Shown here: piece by piece, positions 53,246-60,856 of the stretch
Position numbering within the stretch: position 1 is the stretch's first letter
How the letters are laid out: each line of letters opens with the position of its first letter
From: an uncultured Lachnospiraceae bacterium
GTDB taxonomy: Bacteria > Bacillota > Clostridia > Lachnospirales > Lachnospiraceae
Assembly (NCBI GenBank): GCA_910587635.1
Contig: CAJUNB010000006.1
Coordinates: 12,559-76,558, forward strand
Length of the DNA stretch: 64,000 bases
Direction of reading: 5' to 3'
The notes under the pieces: model-generated
What the model saw: the letters and a program-made list of their open reading frames with translations, nothing else
Database searches by the model: none
Told to the model about the DNA's origin: nothing
Program-made: the position numbers and the translations under genes

Positions 53246-53378
53246 GGGTGTCAAAAGATCTTATTTTTATTGTTGATTGGCAACTTGTACAAATTTTCTA
53301 TTCCAATTCCAGACTATAGACATTGTATTTCTAAGTGTCCCGATATCAAAAAGAATACCATATGATCTTTTGACACCC
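53246..53378. mobile_element. 133 bp MITE-like element with 15 bp terminal inverted repeats
   Basis: GGGTGTCAAAAGATC (53246-53260) and GATCTTTTGACACCC (53364-53378) are perfect inverted repeats enclosing 103 AT-rich bases without a gene. Outside them the similarity continues imperfectly (CTATAGGGTT on the left, AACCTCTATAG on the right). It looks like a non-autonomous insertion element; the family is unknown to me. Confidence 0.6.
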
Positions 53379-53500
53379 GAACCTCTATAGGAAATTGCAG
53401 AGCTATTTCCTGGAGAATAAGATTCGCGCGGGCGCGATTCTCCGCCTGCGGCGGGTCGCCTCAGCGACATTCTCCAATCCGCCACAGTGCGATCTATATT
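53379..53500. other. Non-coding stretch with GC-rich insert next to the MITE
   Basis: This part of the 53167-53524 gap contains AGGAAATTGC-AGAGCT-ATTTCCT, a small palindrome, then a GC-rich block (TTCGCGCGGGCGCGA, CCTGCGGCGGG) bounded by GGAGAAT and ATTCTCC, an inverted pair. The text GATCTATATT with TTTTTC-ATAGG occurs both at 53221 and 53491, on either side of the MITE. No convincing gene is present. Confidence 0.5.
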
Positions 53501-53543
53501 GTTTTTCAATAGGAAATTGCGAAGCTATTTCCTATTGAAAAAC
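53501..53543 (-). terminator. Perfect 17 bp hairpin over the end of the His-rich GTPase gene
   Basis: GTTTTTCAATAGGAAAT (53501-53517) pairs perfectly with 53527-53543. The stem includes the last five sense codons and the stop codon of the GTPase gene, so the coding sequence itself forms half of the hairpin. No long U-tract follows. Confidence 0.55.
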
Positions 53544-54709
53544 AATTCCTGCAGCTTATCTTCCTGCAGCCCGGAACCGATCACACAGATCTTTCCGGTA
53601 AGCTGCGCGCTGCCGTCTCTGATATCCATTTCTCCCGGGACATAGTCAAAATATGTCCAGCCTCCCTGTCCATCCGGCAGCATCCCCTTTGCACGGAGAA
53701 TATATCCATAGACCTTTTCCTCTTCCAGCATTTTCAACTTTTCTTCTATCTCTGCCTTCGTGTAGGAAACAGCGGTTTCTCTGCCCCAGCTCGTGAAAAC
53801 TTCATCGGCATGATGATGACCATGCTCATGATCATGACAGCCACAAGTACAATCCGGGCCATGCTCATGATGATGACCGTGCCCACATTCCTCTCCATGT
53901 CCATGATGATGACCGTGGCCGCATTCCTCTCCATGCCCGTGATGATCGCCGTGGCCGCATTCCTCTCCATGCCCGTGATGGCGTCCATGGCCACAATGCT
54001 CACTATGCCCGTGATGGTCGCCGTGGCCGCACTCTTCTGCCTGCTCGTGATGGTGCTCATGGGAATGGCTGTGCTCTTCCCGGATTTCTTCCAGAAGTTC
54101 TTCCATCCAGTTGTTTTTCTCCTCCATGGCCCGCAGTATCTGCATCCCTTCCAGCTGCTCCCAGGGTGTCGTGATGATGACCGCTTTCGCATTGTGTTCT
54201 CTTATGATAGACACAGCATTTTCTGCCTTTTCTTCACTGATACTGCCTGTCCGGCTCAGGATAACCAGACCGGCGTTTTCGATCTGATTCAGGAAAAATT
54301 CCCCGAAATTTTTCGCGTACATTTTACATTTGGACGCATCCACTACTACCACCGCACTGCTTAAAGATACTTCCTCCTCAGTCTTCACATTCTGCACCGC
54401 CCGAATCACATCGGACAACTTACCTACGCCCGAAGGCTCGATCAGGATACGTTCCGGTTTATAGGTTGTCAGTACCTCCTGAAGAGATGTACCGAAATCG
54501 CCCACGAGAGAGCAGCAGATACAGCCGGAATTCATCTCCTTCATCTCCACTCCCGATTCCTTTAAAAATCCGCCGTCGATGCCGATCTCTCCAAATTCAT
54601 TTTCGATCAGCACCACCTTCGTACCATGCAGCGCCTCTTTCAGCAGTTTCTGAATCAGTGTCGTCTTCCCGGCTCCCAGAAAACCGGATACAATATCAAT
54701 TTTTGTCAT
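53525..54709 (-). CDS. CobW/COG0523 GTPase with a five-fold His/Cys metal-binding repeat
   Basis: This 394-residue putative metallochaperone has the P-loop GFLGAGKTTLIQK, the switch NEFGEIGIDGG, the metal motif SGCICCSL (Cys63, Cys65, Cys66), ILIEPSGVGKLSDV and VVVVDASK. Residues 213-300 are a His-rich insert with five tandem 12-residue units of the type CGHGxHHGHGEE (DNA 53852-54031), followed by CTCGCHDHEHGHHH. The C-terminal CobW_C domain follows. Such proteins deliver zinc, cobalt or nickel with GTP hydrolysis. The position after the hem/cbi genes suggests cobalt or zinc (HemB often needs zinc). The start follows AAGGAGTTAGAA. Confidence 0.92.
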   Translation of the reverse strand: MTKIDIVSGFLGAGKTTLIQKLLKEALHGTKVVLIENEFGEIGIDGGFLKESGVEMKEMNSGCICCSLVGDFGTSLQEVLTTYKPERILIEPSGVGKLSDVIRAVQNVKTEEEVSLSSAVVVVDASKCKMYAKNFGEFFLNQIENAGLVILSRTGSISEEKAENAVSIIREHNAKAVIITTPWEQLEGMQILRAMEEKNNWMEELLEEIREEHSHSHEHHHEQAEECGHGDHHGHSEHCGHGRHHGHGEECGHGDHHGHGEECGHGHHHGHGEECGHGHHHEHGPDCTCGCHDHEHGHHHADEVFTSWGRETAVSYTKAEIEEKLKMLEEEKVYGYILRAKGMLPDGQGGWTYFDYVPGEMDIRDGSAQLTGKICVIGSGLQEDKLQELFFNRK

Positions 54710-54738
54710 TTCTAACTCCTTCTTTCTTCCTGGAAATA

Positions 54739-55527
54739 TTATGGCAAAAGCCCCTGGCTCTCCAGCTTATTCCATTCTTCCAATATATTCTGTACAGGCA
54801 GGCTGGCAGTTTCCTCGTCATGGCCTCCTGTAATCATACCCACACAGTGTCCGTGCTCATCATAAGTCCCGCCGCCGGACATACCGGCTTTCGCTTTACA
54901 ATAATTATATATCATATAAGAACCAAATTCATCAAAGTAATACCAGGGATCCGCCACCATTCCTTCATAAATATTGCAGGCTACGCCGTCTGTGGAACCC
55001 ACAAGAAAAATTTCCGTTCCTCTCTCCAGCTTCTCATTACAGCTGCCCTTTATGGAAACATTGCGAAGCTGTGACCGTCTCTCAAAGGAAATCTGGCTGA
55101 TATCCGCCAAAACAAATCCCAGATCATATTCCCCGGACAGATAAATCCTTCTGCCCGAAACTTCTGCCCCATTATAAAATCTGACTACAGAAAACTCCTG
55201 CCCGGCCAGTTGGTGTCTGTTGGAAACAATGAGTGCGGTATCTTCTCCGATTTCCAGTATCATACCACTGCCCAGCAGATTACCGGTCCGCAGCTGCACC
55301 ACAGTAGGCAGCACATTGCGGATGGACTGGGACGTATTTCCACTATAGTTGTCCTCCGTCTTCAGCAGTCCCAGGTGAACAAGCCCCATATATTCCTCTT
55401 CCGGTGTCGTTGTCTGAATCAGAGGCCCCAGGGCTTCTTCTTTGGCACAGACACGGAGTATCGATACGTGGAATATGCCAAACATACATAATATACAGAA
55501 AATATATAGTCTGTTACCTTTATTCAT
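54739..55527 (-). CDS. Exported trypsin-like serine protease
   Basis: The 262-residue protein has an N-terminal signal or anchor (LYIFCILCMFGIFHVSILRV) and a chymotrypsin-fold protease domain with a visible triad: His105 in VSNRHQL, Asp135 in GEYDLGFV and Ser217 in KAGMSGGGTYDEHG. It overlaps the end of hemB by 8 bases, so it is made with the tetrapyrrole enzymes although it acts outside the membrane. There is no PDZ domain, unlike DegP/HtrA. Its target is unknown. Confidence 0.88.
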   Translation of the reverse strand: MNKGNRLYIFCILCMFGIFHVSILRVCAKEEALGPLIQTTTPEEEYMGLVHLGLLKTEDNYSGNTSQSIRNVLPTVVQLRTGNLLGSGMILEIGEDTALIVSNRHQLAGQEFSVVRFYNGAEVSGRRIYLSGEYDLGFVLADISQISFERRSQLRNVSIKGSCNEKLERGTEIFLVGSTDGVACNIYEGMVADPWYYFDEFGSYMIYNYCKAKAGMSGGGTYDEHGHCVGMITGGHDEETASLPVQNILEEWNKLESQGLLP

Positions 55528-56485
55528 CCTTCATCCATCCCGCCACATCCAGCGCATGATAGGTAATGATAATGTCTGCCCCGGCTCGACGCATTGCCAG
55601 CATATTTTCCATAACAATCCGCCTTTCATCGATCCAGCCGTTTCCGGCAGCTGCCTTCACCATAGAATATTCCCCGCTCACATTGTAAACAGCCATCGGA
55701 TAGTCAAACCGTTCCGATGCGGCCCGCAGCACATCCAGATAGGCCAGCCCCGGTTTTACCATCAGAATGTCGGCTCCTTCTTCAATATCCGCCGCCATCT
55801 CCCGAAGCGCTTCTTTTACATTGTGGGGATCCATCTGGTAGCTTCTCCTGTCCCCAAAACCGGGCGCCGAATGTGCCGCATCCCGAAAAGGAGAATAATA
55901 GCCGGAAGCGTATTTGGCACTGTAGGCCAGAATCGGTATATGGACAAATCCGGCAGTATCCAGTCCTTTCCGGATCGCCTTCACTCTTCCGTCCATCATA
56001 TCGGAGGGTGCAATCATATCCGCTCCCGCCTCCGCCAGACTCACCGACATCTTTACAAGCAGAGGCAGCGTCTCATCGTTCAGTATCCGCTCTCCCTGTA
56101 CAAGTCCACAGTGTCCGTGAGAAGTGTATTCGCACAGGCAGACATCCGCTATGACAAAAATCTCTGGATAAGTCTTTTTCAGATACCTGATTGCCCTCTG
56201 GGTGATGCCGTTTTCATCATATGCCTGGCTCCCCGCTTCGTCCTTGTGCGCCGGAATGCCAAAGATCAGCAGATTGTGAACCCCACGCTCCATCATCCTG
56301 TCACATTCTTCTCCCAGTCTGTCTATGGAATACTGATAAATACCCGGCATGGAATCTACCGGATTTTTGATATTGTCCCCCTCTATGACAAATACCGGAT
56401 ATACGAGCTGTTCCACATTCAGATGTGTCTCCTGTACCAGTTTTCTGATGGCATTGCTGCTGCGCAGCCGTCTCATTCTTTTCAT
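55520..56485 (-). CDS. hemB: Porphobilinogen synthase (delta-aminolevulinate dehydratase)
   Basis: This 321-residue enzyme joins two 5-aminolevulinate molecules. Motifs are RRLRSSNAIRKLVQETHL at the start, the metal-site region DVCLCEYTSHGHCG with cysteines typical of the zinc-dependent type, SDMMDGRVKAIR, YSAKYASGYYSPFRDA with the Schiff-base Lys, and MVKPGLAYLDVLR with the second active-site Lys. Its start forms an ATGA overlap with the preceding fused hem gene. Confidence 0.97.
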   Translation of the reverse strand: MKRMRRLRSSNAIRKLVQETHLNVEQLVYPVFVIEGDNIKNPVDSMPGIYQYSIDRLGEECDRMMERGVHNLLIFGIPAHKDEAGSQAYDENGITQRAIRYLKKTYPEIFVIADVCLCEYTSHGHCGLVQGERILNDETLPLLVKMSVSLAEAGADMIAPSDMMDGRVKAIRKGLDTAGFVHIPILAYSAKYASGYYSPFRDAAHSAPGFGDRRSYQMDPHNVKEALREMAADIEEGADILMVKPGLAYLDVLRAASERFDYPMAVYNVSGEYSMVKAAAGNGWIDERRIVMENMLAMRRAGADIIITYHALDVAGWMKDE

Positions 56486-59046
56486 CTGTCTGCCTCCTTC
56501 TTATCCCATATGCGCTGTCCACGGATAGGCCAGTCGGGCTCTGATTTTTGCTGATATCTTTCCTTCACGATATCCTCTATGATCGCATCCGCCAGTCCGT
56601 CTGCCGTAAATATATTTCCTGTCCGCACATCGGCGGCGCCTGCCGCTTCCAGTGCTCTGGCTGTCTGCGTCCCGATGGCAAATATTTTCACATGCCGCAG
56701 TGCTTCCTTCTGAAAGATATGCGGATCTCCTGCGCAAAATGCTGCCACCCCTGAGCTGCTGCAAAAAGTCAAATATGATAATTCTGTCAGTTCCTCTGCA
56801 CTGCATCCTGTACCTGCCTCTACCCTGTAGGCTGCTGCCCGCTCCGTGTAGATATTTGCTGCCTGCAGCATCTCTTCCAGCACCGGGTTTCCGTCCTTTG
56901 CCTGATAGAGCAGCACTCTGTCTTTTCCCGCTTCCAAAAGCGATGTCAGTCCCTCTGCCAGATGCTCTGCTGTATACACATCCGGCACATAGTCCGTCAT
57001 CAATCCTCGCTGCCAGAGTTCCTGAGCCGTGCCGCTTCCAATGGCTGCCAGCCTGATTCCTGCCAGAACACGGATATCCATTTCCCGGCAGGACAACTGT
57101 CTCAGAAACAGTCTGACGCCGTTTCCGCTTGTAAAGACAACCCACGTATATCTGTCAGAGCTGTCCGTTTCCAGTTTGGAAAAGTATCTGTCCAGATTTC
57201 CCACCTCTTTCACTAAGAGTCTCTGTACACACAGCACTTCCGCCCCCGCTTCCCGAAGCCGCATTCCCAGCCGCCCTGTCATCTCTTCTGTCCCGATTAT
57301 CCCGATTCGCGTTCCCTGTAAAGGCAGGAATGCATTTCCCTGCAAAGAAAGTGCCGCCGTCTCTCCTGCGAGAAAAACAGCCGGAGACGGAGGATTCTCC
57401 GCTCTGATACGTGCCCCGATGTCTGCCAGTGTTCCCCGGATAACCTTTTCTCTGTATCTCGTACCGTTGCTGATCAGTGCCGCAGGCAGCTTTGGCGGCC
57501 TGCCTGACTCTATCAGCAATTCGCAAATCATTTTCACATATTGTAGTCCCATGAGAAATATAAAAGTGCCCTCTGCCTTTCCCAGACTCTCTATCTGTTC
57601 TCTCAGATAGCACTTTATTTTTTCCCTGTCCTGCTCCGCTGTATGGGCCGTAATCACATGAAACGAGCGGCTCATCTCCCGATGAGTCACTGGAATACCG
57701 GCCATCTCCGGCACCGCAACGGCAGAAGTGACTCCCGGCACCACCGTAAAGGGAATTTGATGCTGCAGCAGAAACTCCGCTTCTTCGCCCCCTCTGCCAA
57801 ATACAAAGGGATCTCCCCCCTTCAGCCGCACCACTCTTTTTCCTTCTCCCGCCTTCTCCAAGAGAAGGGCATTGATTTCTTCCTGTGGGATGCTATGGTG
57901 TCCGGCCCGTTTTCCTGCATATATCTTTTCGCAGTCCGGTCCTACTTCCTCTGACAGTACCCCAGACAGCCTGTCATAGATCACGGTATCACAGCTGCGC
58001 AGCAGTTCCATCCCTTTTACTGTAATCAAATCCCGGCCGCCCGGTCCGGCTCCCACGAGAAAGACGTGTCCTGTTTTCTCCCACGGGCCGTCTTTTGCTG
58101 CTGCCTGTATCCTTGCCGCCAGCTTTCCCCCCAGTCTGGCCCCTTCTTCCGTCTTCGCCGCATCTGCAAAACGAAAACCCCTTCCGTCTTTCCAGTAAGC
58201 GGCTTCCATATGGATATTTCCGCCACTACACCGGGAAAACGCTGCAACGGGCTGTTCACAGCCCACGCCCATCGCTGCCAGATAGGCCCGTTCTGTCAGA
58301 AAACAGTGCATCGTATCTTCATCGTTCACCCTCTGCAGCAACCGGGTAAAAGGACTGCTATCGCAACACTCCACAGCAATGATCCCCTGGGCCGCCGCCG
58401 GCAGAAATGTCCGCTTATCCAGCCTGATAAAATCGAATTCTCCGTGGCGCTCTCTACCGTTTCCTCTGACGCCGTTTCCGCCGCCATCCCCGTCGTCCGC
58501 TGCCGTCCTCCGCACCGGCAAAATCGACAGACGCTCCAGTCCCGCCGCCGCCAGGATAAGCCCGTCCACTTCTCCCTCTTTCAGTTTCTTCAGGCGCGTT
58601 ATTACATTTCCCCGTATGCCTTTTGTTTCATATCCCAGATACTCCCTTACCTGTTCTCTGCGCCGCAGACTTCCGGTACCAATAACCGACATCTCTGTCA
58701 GTTCTTTTCCGGCTAATGTCACAAGCACGTCTTCCACACTGCCCCGGGGCAGTACGGCACCTACAGACAATCCCTCCGGGATACACAAAGGCATATCTTT
58801 TCCGCTGTGGACTGCCACATGAATCTTTCCCTCCAGCAGAGCTTCCTCGAAAGCAGATACAAACATTCCCTTTCCTGCGAACTCATACAGAGGTCTGTCC
58901 AGTATCCTGTCTCCGGCCGTACTCATTTCCACGATCTCATATAGAATCTCTTCACCGCTCACCTGACGACATCTCTCTATGAAAAGCTCTGTCTGTGCCA
59001 GTGCCAGCGCACTCCTGCGGGTACCAATACGCATTATCTTATCCAT
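56482..59046 (-). CDS. hemC-cobA-hemD: Triple fusion: hydroxymethylbilane synthase, uroporphyrinogen-III methyltransferase and uroporphyrinogen-III synthase
   Basis: The protein of 854 residues (ATG 59046, GGAAAGGA upstream) carries three enzymes. Residues 1-320 are HemC (RIGTRRSALALAQTELF, SGKDMPLCIPEGL, and the dipyrromethane Cys near residue 263 in GVGCEQP). A short Gly/Asn/Arg-rich insert follows RRTAADDGDGG. Residues about 325-565 are the SAM-dependent methyltransferase (FLVGAGPGGRDLITVKG, YDRL, RLKGGDPFVFGRGGEEA, GVTSA). Residues about 575-854 are HemD. Together they turn porphobilinogen into precorrin-2. The gene overlaps the met8-type gene by 8 bases and hemB by 4. CobA-HemD fusions are known in clostridia; addition of HemC is less common. 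Confidence 0.94.
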   Translation of the reverse strand: MDKIMRIGTRRSALALAQTELFIERCRQVSGEEILYEIVEMSTAGDRILDRPLYEFAGKGMFVSAFEEALLEGKIHVAVHSGKDMPLCIPEGLSVGAVLPRGSVEDVLVTLAGKELTEMSVIGTGSLRRREQVREYLGYETKGIRGNVITRLKKLKEGEVDGLILAAAGLERLSILPVRRTAADDGDGGGNGVRGNGRERHGEFDFIRLDKRTFLPAAAQGIIAVECCDSSPFTRLLQRVNDEDTMHCFLTERAYLAAMGVGCEQPVAAFSRCSGGNIHMEAAYWKDGRGFRFADAAKTEEGARLGGKLAARIQAAAKDGPWEKTGHVFLVGAGPGGRDLITVKGMELLRSCDTVIYDRLSGVLSEEVGPDCEKIYAGKRAGHHSIPQEEINALLLEKAGEGKRVVRLKGGDPFVFGRGGEEAEFLLQHQIPFTVVPGVTSAVAVPEMAGIPVTHREMSRSFHVITAHTAEQDREKIKCYLREQIESLGKAEGTFIFLMGLQYVKMICELLIESGRPPKLPAALISNGTRYREKVIRGTLADIGARIRAENPPSPAVFLAGETAALSLQGNAFLPLQGTRIGIIGTEEMTGRLGMRLREAGAEVLCVQRLLVKEVGNLDRYFSKLETDSSDRYTWVVFTSGNGVRLFLRQLSCREMDIRVLAGIRLAAIGSGTAQELWQRGLMTDYVPDVYTAEHLAEGLTSLLEAGKDRVLLYQAKDGNPVLEEMLQAANIYTERAAAYRVEAGTGCSAEELTELSYLTFCSSSGVAAFCAGDPHIFQKEALRHVKIFAIGTQTARALEAAGAADVRTGNIFTADGLADAIIEDIVKERYQQKSEPDWPIRGQRIWDKKEADR

Positions 59047-59623
59047 TGTACGGCACATCCTTTCCGATATCCTGTCTAATCTTTTTCTTCTCTCTGATCT
59101 GTTCTTTCCGATCTCTTTTAGTCTTTTTGATTTCTTCTATCCATTCGGGCAATACTGCTTCCAGCCTCTTTCGCAGGGCGGAAGCCATCCCCGGCGACTT
59201 CCCCGATGTGGTAATGCCCACGGCAATATTTCCCTCTTTGCAATATGCCGGAAAGAAAAACGTACACTCTGACTGGCAGTCAGCCACATTTACCGGTATG
59301 TTTCTCTCATGGCAAAGACGGGCTACCCGGCTGTTGACCTCCCGATCGTCTGTGGCGGCGATCACAAGGGTCCATTCCTTTTCTGTCACATCCCTCTCCC
59401 GGAAGGAACGTTCTGTCATATGAAGCCGCGTGGCCGCTCTCTCGTGATCTGTCACCTTATCTGTATTATGTAAATCCGCCGTCAGACCCACCTTCTTTGC
59501 GATTACTGTAACATCCGCACCAAAAGCAAGAAGACCCCTGCATTTCCTGGCCGCTACGTTTCCGCCACCCACGATCAGACACGGTTTTCCTTCCAACGAA
59601 ATAAATATGGGAAATGATGTCAT
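59039..59623 (-). CDS. Precorrin-2 dehydrogenase / sirohydrochlorin ferrochelatase (Met8p/CysG-N type)
   Basis: This 194-residue protein oxidises precorrin-2 to sirohydrochlorin (factor II). It has the NAD-binding GGGNVAARKCRGLLAFGADVTVIA, VIAATDDREVNSRVARLC, VNVADCQSECTFFFPA and the GKSPGMASALRKRLE segment. The C-terminus is rich in Lys and Glu. It lies 1 base after hemA and overlaps the triple fusion gene. It feeds both siroheme and, with CbiK, cobalamin. Confidence 0.94.
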   Translation of the reverse strand: MTSFPIFISLEGKPCLIVGGGNVAARKCRGLLAFGADVTVIAKKVGLTADLHNTDKVTDHERAATRLHMTERSFRERDVTEKEWTLVIAATDDREVNSRVARLCHERNIPVNVADCQSECTFFFPAYCKEGNIAVGITTSGKSPGMASALRKRLEAVLPEWIEEIKKTKRDRKEQIREKKKIRQDIGKDVPYNG

Positions 59624-59624
59624 G

Positions 59625-60845
59625 TTACAGTTCTTCCCCTTCCAATACTTTCCAGAGGGCAGAAAAAAAGCCCTTCATCTCTTCATAGCTTACTTCATCA
59701 CGCACCCGGTATAGAATCTGCTCAAAGCGCAGTTTCTCTGCTGCCTCTTTCCTTTTCGGAATTTCCGGCAATATCTGATGGAAAAAAAGCTCTTTTTTCA
59801 AGGTATCCAGATGTTCCTCTATGAGCAGCGCGGCACTTTCTTTCGCCTGCTGTTTTTTTTCATTATTGTTTCGTGCCACCTGTTCAAAATAATCCATCTG
59901 ATAAAGTATGCCATAATCCGCCACATTTTTATCGATGTCCGCAGGTACGGACAGATCGATCCAGAGCACTTCCCGGGGCACTTTCCTTTCCCGCTCAGCC
60001 AGTTCTCTTGCCCTGAGCCATTCCTGGCACGTCACCGTATAGTGAGGACTTCCGGTGGCACTTACGATCACATCACAGTTTCCCATGCACTCATACCGCT
60101 TTTCATAGGGAATGATCTCCACACCTTCCATTCCGATTGTCTGCCCGTCCAACCCGTGCCGTCTGCTCGTACCTGTTATCGAAATTCCTCTCTGTCCATA
60201 GATATTTTTCATTACCGTACTTCCGGTGGCTCCCGTGATGCCGATAATCATAACTCTGGCGTCCTGCAAATCTCTTTCTTTTATAAAATGCAGAATACGG
60301 CCCGCCGCCAGTGTGGCTACAGAGACAGAAGTCTTTGACAGGCCTGTATCCGTTTTTATTTTTTTAGAACAGGTAACGGCACTCTTAAATATGGTATTCA
60401 ATGCGAAATCGGTACACTTTTCTTCCATTGCAAGATACCATGCAGCCTTCACCTGCCCCAATATTTCATCCTCACCCAATACCATGGAATCCACACCACA
60501 TGCCACCCGAAAGAGATGTCGCAAAGCCCCCTCACCGCTGTAACATTTCCCGTATTTCCGGCAAAGCTCCATGGGGATTCCCTTTGCCTCACAGAGCATC
60601 TCTTCCATCTGTTCCCACCTGCACTGGGCATATTTTGCCTCTTCTTCCCCGTTCAGATCGGCATCCTCCTCCGGGAACTGGGTATAGAGCTCGGTCCGGT
60701 TACAGGTAGATAAAATAACAGAATGTGCCATATCGCCATTCTCTTTGCATCTGCACAGCAATTCCTGCTGCTGAGAAGCAGAAAATGCAAACAGGCTCCG
60801 TATTTCCAAAGGTGCTTTTTTATAATGAATGCTGATTATATACAT
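59625..60845 (-). CDS. hemA: Glutamyl-tRNA reductase
   Basis: This 406-residue enzyme starts C5 tetrapyrrole synthesis by reducing glutamyl-tRNA. It has the N-terminal MYIISIHYKKAPLEIR, the catalytic Cys48 in LSTCNRTELY, the GVDSMVLGEDEILGQVK block, GLSKTSVSVATLA, the NADPH-binding MIIGITGATGSTVMKNI and the C-terminal dimer helix. The NADPH loop reads GITGATG and not the usual GAGxMG, a notable variation. hemL is not in this window. Confidence 0.95.
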   Translation of the reverse strand: MYIISIHYKKAPLEIRSLFAFSASQQQELLCRCKENGDMAHSVILSTCNRTELYTQFPEEDADLNGEEEAKYAQCRWEQMEEMLCEAKGIPMELCRKYGKCYSGEGALRHLFRVACGVDSMVLGEDEILGQVKAAWYLAMEEKCTDFALNTIFKSAVTCSKKIKTDTGLSKTSVSVATLAAGRILHFIKERDLQDARVMIIGITGATGSTVMKNIYGQRGISITGTSRRHGLDGQTIGMEGVEIIPYEKRYECMGNCDVIVSATGSPHYTVTCQEWLRARELAERERKVPREVLWIDLSVPADIDKNVADYGILYQMDYFEQVARNNNEKKQQAKESAALLIEEHLDTLKKELFFHQILPEIPKRKEAAEKLRFEQILYRVRDEVSYEEMKGFFSALWKVLEGEEL

Positions 60846-60856
60846 CGCTCTACCTT

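Noticed and set aside
53267..53509. 80-codon frame in the gap between the two GTPase genes
   Set aside because: It runs across the MITE-like element and the GC-rich insert and has no coherent protein features.
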